Shown here in pieces: positions 20,501 through 29,555 of a stretch of DNA of 29,555 nucleotides; positions within the stretch are counted from its first letter, which is position 1, and each line of letters begins with the position of its first letter. A model generated the notes under the pieces. That model did not search any database and was not told where the DNA came from. It saw nothing but the letters and a program-made list of their open reading frames with translations. This DNA comes from Ureaplasma sp. Lineage in GTDB: Bacteria; Bacillota_I; Bacilli_A; Mycoplasmatales; Mycoplasmoidaceae. The stretch covers positions 1-29,555 of the forward strand of contig JAHHTF010000008.1 in the NCBI GenBank assembly GCA_020024775.1. The letters run 5' to 3'. Both the position numbers and the translations under genes were made by a program.

Positions 20501-22520
20501 TGAAGCACAATTAAAACAATTAAATGACAGTAATTTAGATCAAATTACTGAAGCTATCAAAACTCAAGTTACTCCAATTTTAGAAACTAGTAAAATTACA
20601 TTAAACTCTGTTTCATTACAAGAACAACCTGCAGTTGATAACCCACAATTCATTTCTTATAAAGTTGCATTAAATGTAGCAAGTGATTACACTATTAATT
20701 TAGAAAACCAAGAATCAATTCAAAAAGTGGATAACACATCATTAGTAACAGTTAGCCCAATTGTTTCAACTAAGAAAAACCCATCTTATACTGTTACTAT
20801 TGATGAAGCAAAAATTGATCAAATTAATAGTATCTTAAATACTCAAGTTGCTACATTATCATCAAGTAATCAAGAACAATTAAAAACAGAAATCCAATCT
20901 CAAGTAAATAATGTTTTAAATGGAACTGGAATTAGTGTTACAAGTGTTGATTTAACTGCTGCTGAAGCATTTATTTCAGATGAATTCATTCCTTATAATG
21001 TTGCATTGAATGTAACTAGTGAAAACTTATTTGCATTAGCAACTAATAAATTCCTAACAAAAACTGATAACAAAATCTCAACAATTAACCCAATCAAAAC
21101 TACTATTGCTAATCCAGAATTCCCGACATTACAAGTTGGACAACAATATGAAGCAAATGGGTTTCAATATGAAATTCTAAAAGACCCTAATGACAATAGC
21201 TTTGCATTTAAATTAAACAAAATTACAAATGCAAGTTTAGCTAAACCAGATAATTTAGCTAATGAACAAGGTGATGTAGTTGTAGATGTTCCTGGTAAAG
21301 GAAAAATCTCTCTACCATTAGTTCTTATTGGAGATGAAAATGGTTCTATATTTGGTGATGATACTTCATTAGCTAGTACTTGAACAGGTAATTTAGTGAT
21401 TCCAAATAAAGTTAGAGCTATTGCTTCAGGAGCATTTGAAAATGCTTCAGGTTTAACTGGTGATTTAGTTATTCCTGACTCTGTTGATGAAATTGGTCAA
21501 GCATCATTCCAAAATTTCCACATCAATGGTAAATTAGTTCTTTCTAATTCTTTACCTACTATAAAATCATTTGCTTTTGCATCTGCTATATTTACAGGAG
21601 AATTATCAATCCCTAGTTCAGTTAAATCTATCAGTCAATCTGCTTTTGAAAACTGTACAGGATTTACAGCTATAAGTATTCCAAATACTGTTACAAAAAT
21701 TGGTAAAAATGCATTCAAAGGATGTACAGGTCTTCCTGAACAAACAATAACAAAACCCACTAGTGCAACATGAGATGCTACAGCATTTGATGGCACAAAA
21801 GTTATTGTTATCTCTGTTGGCGATCAATTTATAAAAAAAGGTTATAAATATACAATTATTGAAGACAAAGAAGACAAAAGTTTAGGTTTTGAATTGACTA
21901 AATTGATGGACCTTAGCGTTGCCAAACCTGAAGAATTAGGTAACCCTGATGGAAATGTTACTATTCCAGTTGAAAATAAAGGTTCATTCTCTTTACCATT
22001 AATACAAATTGGTAGAAATGCATGTGGTTTCTTTTCTCCTAATCAAAATGATGGGATAAATTATGTTGGTAATTTGGTAATTCCTAATAAAGTTAAAAGA
22101 ATTGAAGATGGTGCTTTTGTTAACTGTCAAGCTCTTACTGGTGATTTGATTATTCCTAACTCAGTTAAATGAATTGGTGCTTCATTTGATAATTTGTTGA
22201 GATGTACAGGAAAATTAGTATTATCAAACCAACTAACTTTTATTGGTGGTAGAGCATTCCATGGTGGTGCTTTCACAGGTGAATTAGTTATTCCTGATTC
22301 TGTTAAAGAAATTGCTATTTGAGCATTCCAACAATGTACTGGATTCACATCTTTAACTTTACCAAGTACTGTTAAGACCATTGGTGGTTATGCATTTGAA
22401 GGATGTACTGGTCTTACTGCTCAAACAATAACACAACCAGTTGGTACAGATTGGGACCCATCTGCATTCGAAAACACAAAAATTACATTCGTTCCTGCCC
22501 CTGCCCCTACTACTAAATAA
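17520..22520 (+). CDS. Large repeat-containing surface lipoprotein (1666 aa)
   Basis: A 1666-aa predicted lipoprotein whose signal peptide (MKLKNKIIAGIF ... SAVSC) closely matches that of the upstream paralogue; the lipidated Cys is at about residue 31. A Pro-rich linker covers residues about 40-88. Ten repeats of 111-112 aa fill residues 90-1202; each has an N-terminal amphipathic half (AxIxxISxILNxxVxxL) and a beta-like half (SYNVxLN). Two BspA-type leucine-rich modules follow (about 1204-1431 and 1432-1660), and the protein ends PAPAPTTK. UGA Trp codons at 21381-21383, 21771-21773 and 22170-22172 join pieces that look separate under the standard code. It is probably an elongated surface adhesin; function is inferred from architecture. 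Expression may vary through the C7 tract in its promoter. Confidence 0.85.
17787..21125 (+). repeat. Ten tandem 111-112-residue coding repeats
   Basis: Repeat units begin at 17787, 18120, 18453, 18786, 19119, 19455, 19788, 20121, 20457 and 20793, that is, steps of 333 or 336 nt. Units 4, 7 and 10 resemble each other, as do 5 and 8, and 6 and 9, showing a higher-order three-unit period of 1002-1005 nt. Units 6 and 9 share a 54-nt block (19542-19595 and 20544-20597) with one mismatch. I do not recognise the domain family. Confidence 0.85.
21129..21812 (+). repeat. Leucine-rich module, copy 2
   Basis: Begins LQVGQQYEANGFQYEIL and contains VVDVPGKGKISLPLVLIG, repeats such as DLVIPDSVDEIGQASFQ and a terminal WDATAFDGTKV. 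Homologous to the C-terminus of the upstream lipoprotein. Confidence 0.8.
21813..22500 (+). repeat. Leucine-rich module, copy 3
   Basis: Begins SVGDQFIKKGYKYTII and ends WDPSAFENTKIT. It looks closer to copy 1 in its last third (IAIWAFQQCTGFTSL against IGIWAFQYSEGFTSL) than copy 2 does, so the order of duplication is not simple. Confidence 0.8.
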
Positions 22521-22540
22521 TTTGACAATACATACACAAG

Positions 22541-22569
22541 AAAAACTAGTCATTAACGACTAGTTTTTT
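22541..22569. terminator. Bidirectional terminator between the large lipoprotein gene and ileS
   Basis: Perfect 11-bp stem AAAAACTAGTC (22541-22551) / GACTAGTTTTT (22558-22568), loop ATTAAC, with T runs on both strands. It lies between two convergent stops (22520 and 22571). Confidence 0.85.
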
Positions 22570-22570
22570 A

Positions 22571-25249
22571 TTATTTAATATTTTCAAAACATGTTGAACA
22601 AATATCATCATGCATATCTTCTGGTTTAAAGTATGATCAACATCTTTCACATTTACAGTAGTTAGCATTTTCTACTTTAATTTCTTTGATGTTGTTATCT
22701 ACTTCTACATCTGCAACTAACATTCATGCTTTAAGATTGATGTTAGGTATTTTGTGTGCAATTGCTTTTGGTAAGTAGATTTTAGCTTCATTGTTTTTCT
22801 TGATTACTTTGTTATTTCTAAGTTCTTCTAATTTAGTTAAGATTGTTGTTCTAATATTAAAGAACTCAGCAATTTCAGCTTTAATATTGTTATTCAATGG
22901 AGTAATAAATGGAGTTAATTGAATTCAGTTTTCTAAGTGGATTGATTCTTTTTTAGTTTTAGAATTAATGAATGAATATACTTCATCTGTTGTATGTGGC
23001 ATGATTGGTGCTAAAGCTAATGTTAGGTTTTTTAGAATTACATAAACAACAGTTTGAGCTTCACGTCTGATTGGATCATTTTCTTTGTAACAATAAATGA
23101 AATCTTTAATGTATTCAAAATATCAAGTTGATAAATCTAAAACAAAGTTATAGATTGTTTTTATCACAACATTAAATTGATATTTATTATATGCTTCATC
23201 AACTGTTTTTAAGACTTCATGAAGTCTATCTAAAATATATAAATTAGCTAAATCAGCTACATCATGTTTGTTAACAGCAAATTCGAAATCACTTAAAATA
23301 GATAAAGAGTATTTAAATAAACTGTTTCTAATTTTACGGTAGATTTCAGCTTGTTGGGTTAAGATGTTTTCTCCGATGTTTAAATCATCCATATATTCAG
23401 AGTTTGCAACTCATAATCTAAATATATCTGAACCAAACTTGTTGTATACATCTAATGGGTCAACAACATTACCTAATGATTTAGACATCTTGAATCCTTT
23501 TTCATCTAAAACAAATCCATGTTGTAATAAAGCTTTATAAGGAGATTTATTGTTTTGGATAGTTCCAGTAATTAAAGATGAATTAAATCAACCACGGTAT
23601 TGGTCAGAACCTTCTAGATATAAATCACATGGATAATCATATCCTCAAATTTTAAATAGGTTATGACTAGTTCCTGAGTCGAATCAAACATCCATGATAT
23701 TTAATTCTTTTGTATATGATTTTGATTTATCATAATCTTCAATTAAGAATTCTTTAACATCTGAATCAAATCAATAATCTGTTCCTTTTTGATCTAAGAT
23801 ATTAATAATATTTTTGATCAATTTAGGATCAAGAATTGGTTGGTTATTTTCATCATAAATGATTGGAATAGGAACTCCTCAAACTCTTTGACGACTAATA
23901 CATCATTCAGATCTTTTTTGAATCATTTCAATCATTCTATTAGTATTCTTTTGTACTGGAGAATCAACATCTTTTTTTAATGTATTAATGATTTTATCTT
24001 GCACTTTTTCTAAGTTCACAAATCATTGAGGTGTTGCTCTGTACATTACTGGTTTTTTAGTTCTTCAGTCACATGCAGCACTATGAACCATTGTTTCATG
24101 TAATAATAAATGATTAGATGCTTTTAATCTATTGATGATAATTGGATTAGTATCAGTGTAGAACATTCCTTGTAATTCTGCATCGTTTACAGATGCATCA
24201 AAACAACCAGAATCATCAATTGGACAATAAATGTTAATGTTATATTTTTTACAAGCTAAATAGTCATCTAAACCAAATCCAGGAGCATTATGTACTAAAC
24301 CTGTCCCATCAGTATCTGTTACATATTCAGCTAAGATAATAGGACACTTGATGTCTTTAATTGGATGGTTGTATAAAACTTTTTCTAATTCAGTTCCTTT
24401 GAAAGTTTTTAAAACTGTGTATTCTAGTTTTAGTTTTTTTGTTAATACAGTTTCTAATAAACTAGTTGCAACGATATAATTTCTATTTGCAGTTTTAACT
24501 CATGAATATTCAACTAATGGATTAACAGCAACAGCTAGGTTACTTGGTAATGTTCAAGGAGTAGTAGTTCAAATAATTAAACTAGTGTTTTCAAACTTCT
24601 TATCATCTAAATCAACACTGAAATAAATACAATCTGTTTCAATATCTTTATATTCAATTTCAGCTTCAGCTAAAGAAGTTTTTGAAGACCAAGATCAATA
24701 AACTGGTTTTAAGTCTTTAAAAATTAATCCTTGTTCAACCATACTTAAGAATGTGTTTAATTGAGCGATTTCAAAATTGTGATCTAGTGTTAAATATTTT
24801 TGTTTGAAATCAGATAACATTCCAATTCTTTTGAATTGTTTCATTTGGTTTTCAACTTGTTTTAAAGCATATTCTTTACATTTTTGACGCTTAACAATAA
24901 TTGAATCATTCTTTACATCTGGGTCAGTTTTTAATAATGCAACTTCAATTGGCAAACCATGAGTATCTCAACCTGGGATATATGGTGCTTTAAATCCTGC
25001 AAAGTTTTTGTATCTAACAATAATATCTTTTAATGTTTTGTTTAATGCATGTCCAACATGGATGTTTCCATTTGCATAAGGAGGACCATCGTGTAACATG
25101 TATACAGGAAGATCTTTATTTAGTTCTAATCTTTTTTGATAGATGTTTAGACTTTCTCATTTTTCTTGAATTAATGGTTCTTTAGTATTTAAATTAGCCT
25201 TCATATCAAAATCTGTTTTAGGCATTAATAAGGTTGATTTATAATCCAT
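22571..25249 (-). CDS. ileS: Isoleucyl-tRNA synthetase
   Basis: An 892-aa class I synthetase charging tRNA-Ile in the cytoplasm. The HIGH motif appears as GNIHVGHAL at about residue 62, and the KMSKS motif as KMSKSLGN at about residue 588. The C-terminal end has a zinc-binding pattern (CERC at about 869, CSTC at about 885). The length is standard for bacterial IleS, including the editing domain. Many UGA codons are Trp. The start at 25249 (MDYKSTLLMPKTDFDMKAN) has AGGAG 6-7 nt upstream. It is separated from the upstream helicase gene by 76 nt holding a hairpin and a -10 box, so it probably has its own promoter. Confidence 0.95.
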
Positions 25250-25276
25250 AATTTTCTCCTTTGTAGTGAAAATGAA

Positions 25277-25303
25277 AAAGAAGATTTTTAAAAAATCTTC
25301 TTT
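25277..25303 (-). terminator. Hairpin between the helicase gene and ileS
   Basis: Arms AAAGAAGATTTTT (25277-25289) and AAAAATCTTCTTT (25291-25303) are exact reverse complements. On the minus strand the stem ends in a T run, so it can terminate the helicase transcript. It also lies just downstream of a TATAAT on the same strand, so it would start the ileS leader. Confidence 0.6.
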
Positions 25304-25307
25304 ATAA

Positions 25308-25313
25308 ATTATA
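25308..25313 (-). promoter_or_regulatory. ileS promoter (-10)
   Basis: TATAAT on the minus strand, about 59 nt upstream of the ileS start, with no clear -35. The predicted transcript would begin at the hairpin. The leader is too short for a T-box. Confidence 0.45.
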
Positions 25314-25325
25314 CTATATTAATTA

Positions 25326-28300
25326 TTAATTGTTTTGATGTTGTCATAACACGTAATCAATTTTAGTATCTAAATTGTTTTTTGTTAGACTTTCTTTAAT
25401 TTTAGAGATAATTTTTTCTTTATCTGTATATCATTCGTACTCTTTAATTCTGAAAGTTGAGTAACCTCTTTGTTCTAAGAAATATTGACGGTCAATGTCT
25501 TCAATCATTGATTGATAGTTTTTGTTTTCTTGTCATTTTTCTAAGATAATAGCTTTCACAATTTTCTTGCTATTTTTTTCAAGGATTGCTAAATCAATCT
25601 TTTTAGATCCAATATCTAAGTCTACCATGAAGTTGTATTTGCTAGAGAACTTAGCAATTAATTCTCCATAGATTTCTTGTAGGATTGGACTTGAGAATTC
25701 ACTAATAACAATGTTTTCTGCATTAGATAATTTATCATCAATAGATTCTTGAGTACTTAGTGCATCAATGTATTCCATGAATTTTTTGAAGATTTCTAAG
25801 TTTTGGTTATTTGAGTTAGATAATTTAATATCATTACCCATTAATGATTTAACAACAACCATTTTTTGTCTAGCCCGAGTAATAGCAACGTTTAAACGGT
25901 TTAAACCACCATGGTTGATAAGTGGTCCGAAATTAGAACGAATGTTTCCTTCTGGGTTTCTACCATAAGCAACTGATAAGATAACTAAATCACCTTCATT
26001 ACCTTGAACGTTTTCTAGGTTAGAAATTACAATATCAAAGTTATCAATTTTATGTTTTAAACCATCTTCAAAGTGGTTGTATTTTTCCATAATCATGTTT
26101 TCAACTAGTGTAGCTTGTTTAGCATTGAATGTAATAACTAGGATTTTTCCAAAGTTCATTCAGTTTTGTTCAATTAATTGCAATACTACATCAGCTTCTT
26201 TTTGGTTAACTGTATCTCATACACCATTAACATTGATAACTTCAATAGCATTACCTAGATAATCAGATCTTGAAGCAATTTCAAGGTTGTTGTTATAAAT
26301 GTATTTGTTTGAGAATTCAATTAAGTTTTTAGATCATGAACGATAGTGGTTCTTTAAGTGATATTCATTTCATCAAGCAGTTTTAGCTCTGTCTAATAAT
26401 GAATCAGCTTTATCAAAGTCATCAATATCATATTCTGCATCATTGATTCTTGTTTTAAAGAATGATGTTGGTTTTAATTGTTTATCATCCCCTGCAACAA
26501 TTTTCTTAGCACATCTATAGATTACTGGGTAAGCTCTTTCAATTGTCATTTGACTAGCTTCATCGAAAATACCATAGTCGAATTCATTTTCTTTTAATGG
26601 AACAATTGTTGCTACATTATCAGGTCTTGCAATTCAGATTGGGAATAATTTTCTTAAACCATTATAGAAATGTGTAATAAATTTAGTAGGAGCTGGTAAG
26701 TTGTTTTTTGCGCTAGCTAATTTGAAAATAGTAGCAATTTCATCTTTTTCAGCTTGAGGTAATTTTGCTAAGAAGATTCTTAGGTTTTGAATGTATCTCT
26801 TGAATGCAATTTCTTCAATGATTTTTGCAGATCTGTATGATTCACGACGTAATTGCATAATGATATCTTGAATGAATACACCTTTTGTTTCTGAGAAGAA
26901 TTCGTTGTTCTTGATTGTTTTTTCTCAGAATAAAATAACTTTTAATTTCTTTAAGTGATCAGTTGTAATAGATGTACTTACTTTTTTCATAATGTGATCA
27001 ATTTTGTCTGTATCAAATAAAACAAAGTTATCTAAGTAAAGAACTTTTAAGTAAGGAGTTTGTAATCATTCTTTTTCTTTGTAGATTTCTTGCATTTCAT
27101 TAGTGAATGCATTTTTAACAGTAACTAAGTCTTTTAAGAATTTAACATCAATAGCTAATAAGTCTTGGTAGTTAAGAATTTCATTGATTCTTGGTTTACC
27201 AAATAATTCTGGGTTAGCTACAAAGTCATTAAATAAAGAAATGAATTCATTAGCTTCTTTTGAATATAAAGAAATTTGTTTCATACTTAATGTTGAAGAA
27301 ATTTCTAGTTCATCAGTTGGAAGTAATGTTGCGTTATCAATAAATTCTGCAAAGAAAATCTTTTTAGCATCATCTGGTAATTGATTGTAGATGTTTAAGA
27401 ATGTATGAATCTTATCTTTGTTATCAATGATGAATTCTAATCATTCAGGTTTTTCTAAAATCTTTTTGTGTTTGTTGTAGAATGCGTTGTATTGTTGAGC
27501 AATTTCAGTTAAGTTTTTAGAACCTAATAAGTAATCTTTTTCAATTACGTTTTCGTGGAATTCTAGATAGTTAATAGTTTTTTCAATGATTGCTCTTTTT
27601 TCTTTGATTGATTTAGAGAAGAAGAAATCATTGTAAGTAGATTCATCATAGTTGTAGTTATCTAAGAATTCATTGTATTTTTCAATTAGATCATTTCATT
27701 TCTTTTGACCAGTTAAATAACTTTCAACTAAATCAATGTTTGAAGTCATTTTTCTAATCATTTTTTCTAATTCTGCTTTAACTTCCTTTGAGTTAGAGTT
27801 TTCATTTAAGTTGAATTTTTTAACTAACTTGATGAATTTGTAGTAACTTTCGATTAAGTCTTCCACTTTAGTGAAATTGTAATCAATCATTACTTGGTTA
27901 ACTTCTTCAATTAAAGGTCTTCTATTTTCATCATATGATAATCATTCTTTAATTAATTGTTCCCCTAATTCTTTTCTTAATTTCATGTATTCAGAGTAAT
28001 CTAATTTGTAGATACCATCCATGTAATCTTCAATTACTCAGTGTTTTTTAAATAATGAAATTAATTCTGCATATCAATCTTGATAGTTTTTTAAGAACAT
28101 TGATTCTTCTCTTGTAAACACGATAGGATCAATTTTAATATTCTTTCCACCACCTTTAGTTTTTTCTCTATATCATTGCTGACCTAATAATTGGTTTAAA
28201 TCATCAATCTTGTTATAGAATTCATCTTTATTTTTTAAATCATGAATTGGTAAACTAAAGTTAGAAATAATATTAATTCTTTCAGTAATAACATCTAATG

Positions 28301-29414
28301 CTGCTCTTTTTTCAGAAACAAGGATAGTGTTTTTACCTTTTAATAATATATTGAAAATTAAGTTTGCAATAATTTCTGATTTACCAGTTCCAGGTGGACC
28401 ATAAATTAATGTATTTTGGTGTAAACTAGATGCGATTGCATATTTTTGGTAAATATTTAGTGGGTTACCAACTTCAACAATGCTTTGTTCTTTAATTACT
28501 TTTTCTTCATAGAATTCAACACTTCTATTTTTTTCGTCTTTGCCTGCTTCAAATGGATCAACTTCATTATCGATCATTCATTTTAAGTCTTCTTTTAATA
28601 AACCACCATCTGGTTCATAAATCCCTAATAAGACTGAATGTTCGATTTCTAATTTGTTGTAATCTTTTGAATCTTGTTCAAAGTTTACTTTTGCAAAGGG
28701 AACAATAGTTTGATCAACTGGACCTACTTCTTTTTCAGTAATTGCTTCAATATTAGATACAAGTGCTTCTTCTGTATTAATTGATAATAATTCAGAAACT
28801 GAAATTTTTTCGTAATTAAATTCTTTCTTTAAATAAACCAAAAGTTTTTCATTTAAAACTGGTTCATCTTGCATTTTTGAAATTAATAAGTTTCCACCAT
28901 CCAATCTAACTTCAACTCTAAATAATTTTAAAGGTGATTTAAAAGTATAGTAAGTTGGAGTTCTACCTTGGATGAAATCTGTGGCAATGAACAATGGATA
29001 AACTGAGCTGTCTTCATAGTAAGATTTTGCAATCTTGTTTAAAGAAGATAACTTAGCATAAGCTGAGTTTTGTTGTTCAATCATAACTTTGATGGTTTTG
29101 ATTTTATTTTCAGCAAAGTTTTTTTGTAACAATTCTAAACGGTAATCTGTAAGTTGAAGGTTGTGTTCACTTACTACCTTTTGGAATTCAGAAACATTAG
29201 TAGTAGCCTTTAGGGCTTTTTCTAAATAAGATTGTAATTTAGAAACTGATAGTTCAATTGTATCCATTTCCCCCGAAATAAAAAGATTCAAATCTTCATT
29301 TGGAATCAATTGAGCAATATCAATGTTTTTGGCACCAATCGAACATTGAATGATTGGGTCTGAATGGTTGATATCAACCATATTAATCAATTTTTGCTTG
29401 ATTGCTTTTTTCAT
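25326..29414 (-). CDS. SF1 helicase with DUF4011-like N-terminus and C-terminal nuclease-like domain
   Basis: A single 1362-aa frame once UGA is read as Trp. Residues about 1-260 resemble the DUF4011 region (PLKLFRVEVRL, then LNEKL and VLLGIYEP). Helicase motif I is GPPGTGKS (residues 339-346), motif II FDEASQM (about 950), motif III AGDDKQLKP (about 975), motif IV LKNHYRS (about 1017), motif V VQGNEGD (about 1136) and motif VI NVAITRAR (about 1172). Some 600 residues separate motifs I and II, an unusually long insertion likely to be helical. The C-terminal 90 residues (KKIDLAI at about 1272, then DRQYFLEQRGYSTFRI) look like a Vsr/MTES_1575 type restriction-endonuclease fold, although the expected acidic/basic core reads ILEK and may be degenerate. 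The start follows GGAAAGG. Such proteins occur in defence islands; the role here is inferred. Confidence 0.85.
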
Positions 29415-29461
29415 AATTACCTTTCCAGTGTTATCATAATTTTCGAAACATACATTAAATA

Positions 29462-29467
29462 ATTATA
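29462..29467 (-). promoter_or_regulatory. Helicase gene promoter (-10)
   Basis: TATAAT on the minus strand, about 48 nt upstream of the helicase start at 29414; no clear -35 box. The 141-bp region 29415-29555 otherwise holds the right copy of the 16-mer and an outward -10. Confidence 0.4.
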
Positions 29468-29513
29468 AACTAATATTATTAATATTACCTATTTAATAGA
29501 TTAATATTTTTCA

Positions 29514-29529
29514 TTCAAAATGAACACAC
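29514..29529 (+). promoter_or_regulatory. Operator-like 16-mer, right copy
   Basis: TTCAAAATGAACACAC, identical to the minus-strand sequence at 26-41. Here the palindrome extends to TTCATT-CAA-AATGAA (29510-29524). A TATAAT box follows 10 nt downstream at 29540-29545, pointing out of the window. Confidence 0.4.
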
Positions 29530-29539
29530 TATACACAGA

Positions 29540-29545
29540 TATAAT
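29540..29545 (+). promoter_or_regulatory. Outward-facing -10 box at the right edge
   Basis: TATAAT followed by AAAATTATG; the ATG at 29552-29554 lies 6 nt after the box, about where transcription would start. The gene itself is outside the window. Confidence 0.45.
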
Positions 29546-29555
29546 AAAATTATGT

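Noticed and set aside
25250..25325. T-box riboswitch in front of ileS
   Set aside because: The whole gap is 76 nt, too short for a T-box with specifier loop and antiterminator; only one simple hairpin is seen.
1..29555. tRNA or rRNA genes, CRISPR arrays, insertion sequences
   Set aside because: No conserved tRNA arms or CCA-type ends, no regularly spaced short repeats, and no transposase motifs in any frame that I could see; the only regular repeats are the coding repeats of the lipoprotein.

Overview
The window reads as chromosome of a wall-less Mollicute (Mycoplasma-like). It is very AT-rich, and almost every long gene is only continuous if UGA is read as tryptophan; with that code all 14 genes are intact, with no frameshift. 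A few UGG Trp codons also occur (in parE, yqeH, nadD/yqeK and the large lipoprotein). The genus cannot be fixed from the sequence alone; the gene content would fit a Mycoplasmoidaceae or Malacoplasma-type genome, but that is a guess.

Layout. Positions 1-94 hold an outward-facing promoter/operator-like element for a gene to the left. Positions 95-2172 (minus) encode the helicase-loading pair DnaB (DnaD-like) and DnaI. A 429-bp divergent intergenic region with DnaA-box-like sequences separates them from a plus-strand operon: rpmG (L33), pepP (Xaa-Pro aminopeptidase), cdd (cytidine deaminase) and a phosphoglucomutase/phosphomannomutase, closed by a terminator at about 5960. A second plus-strand run starts at 6085: parE-parC (topoisomerase IV), yqeG (HAD phosphatase), yqeH (ribosome-assembly GTPase), a NadD-YqeK fusion, truB, ribF and fhs. 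Most of these genes overlap or abut, so they probably form one transcript.

Positions 16409-22520 hold two paralogous surface lipoproteins. The first (308 aa) has a lipobox, a Pro-rich linker and a BspA-type leucine-rich-repeat module. The second (1666 aa) has the same N-terminus, then ten 111-112-residue repeats in near-perfect register, then two copies of the leucine-rich module. Its promoter region carries a C7 tract in the loop of a hairpin next to an extended -10 box, a candidate phase switch.

A bidirectional terminator at 22541-22569 separates these from two minus-strand genes: ileS (isoleucyl-tRNA synthetase) and a 1362-aa SF1 helicase with a DUF4011-like N-terminal region and a C-terminal restriction-endonuclease-like domain, the best candidate here for a defence or DNA-maintenance protein. 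The right end carries the same 16-nt element as the left end in inverted orientation, again followed by a -10 box facing outward.

I saw no tRNA or rRNA gene, CRISPR array, transposase or IS end.
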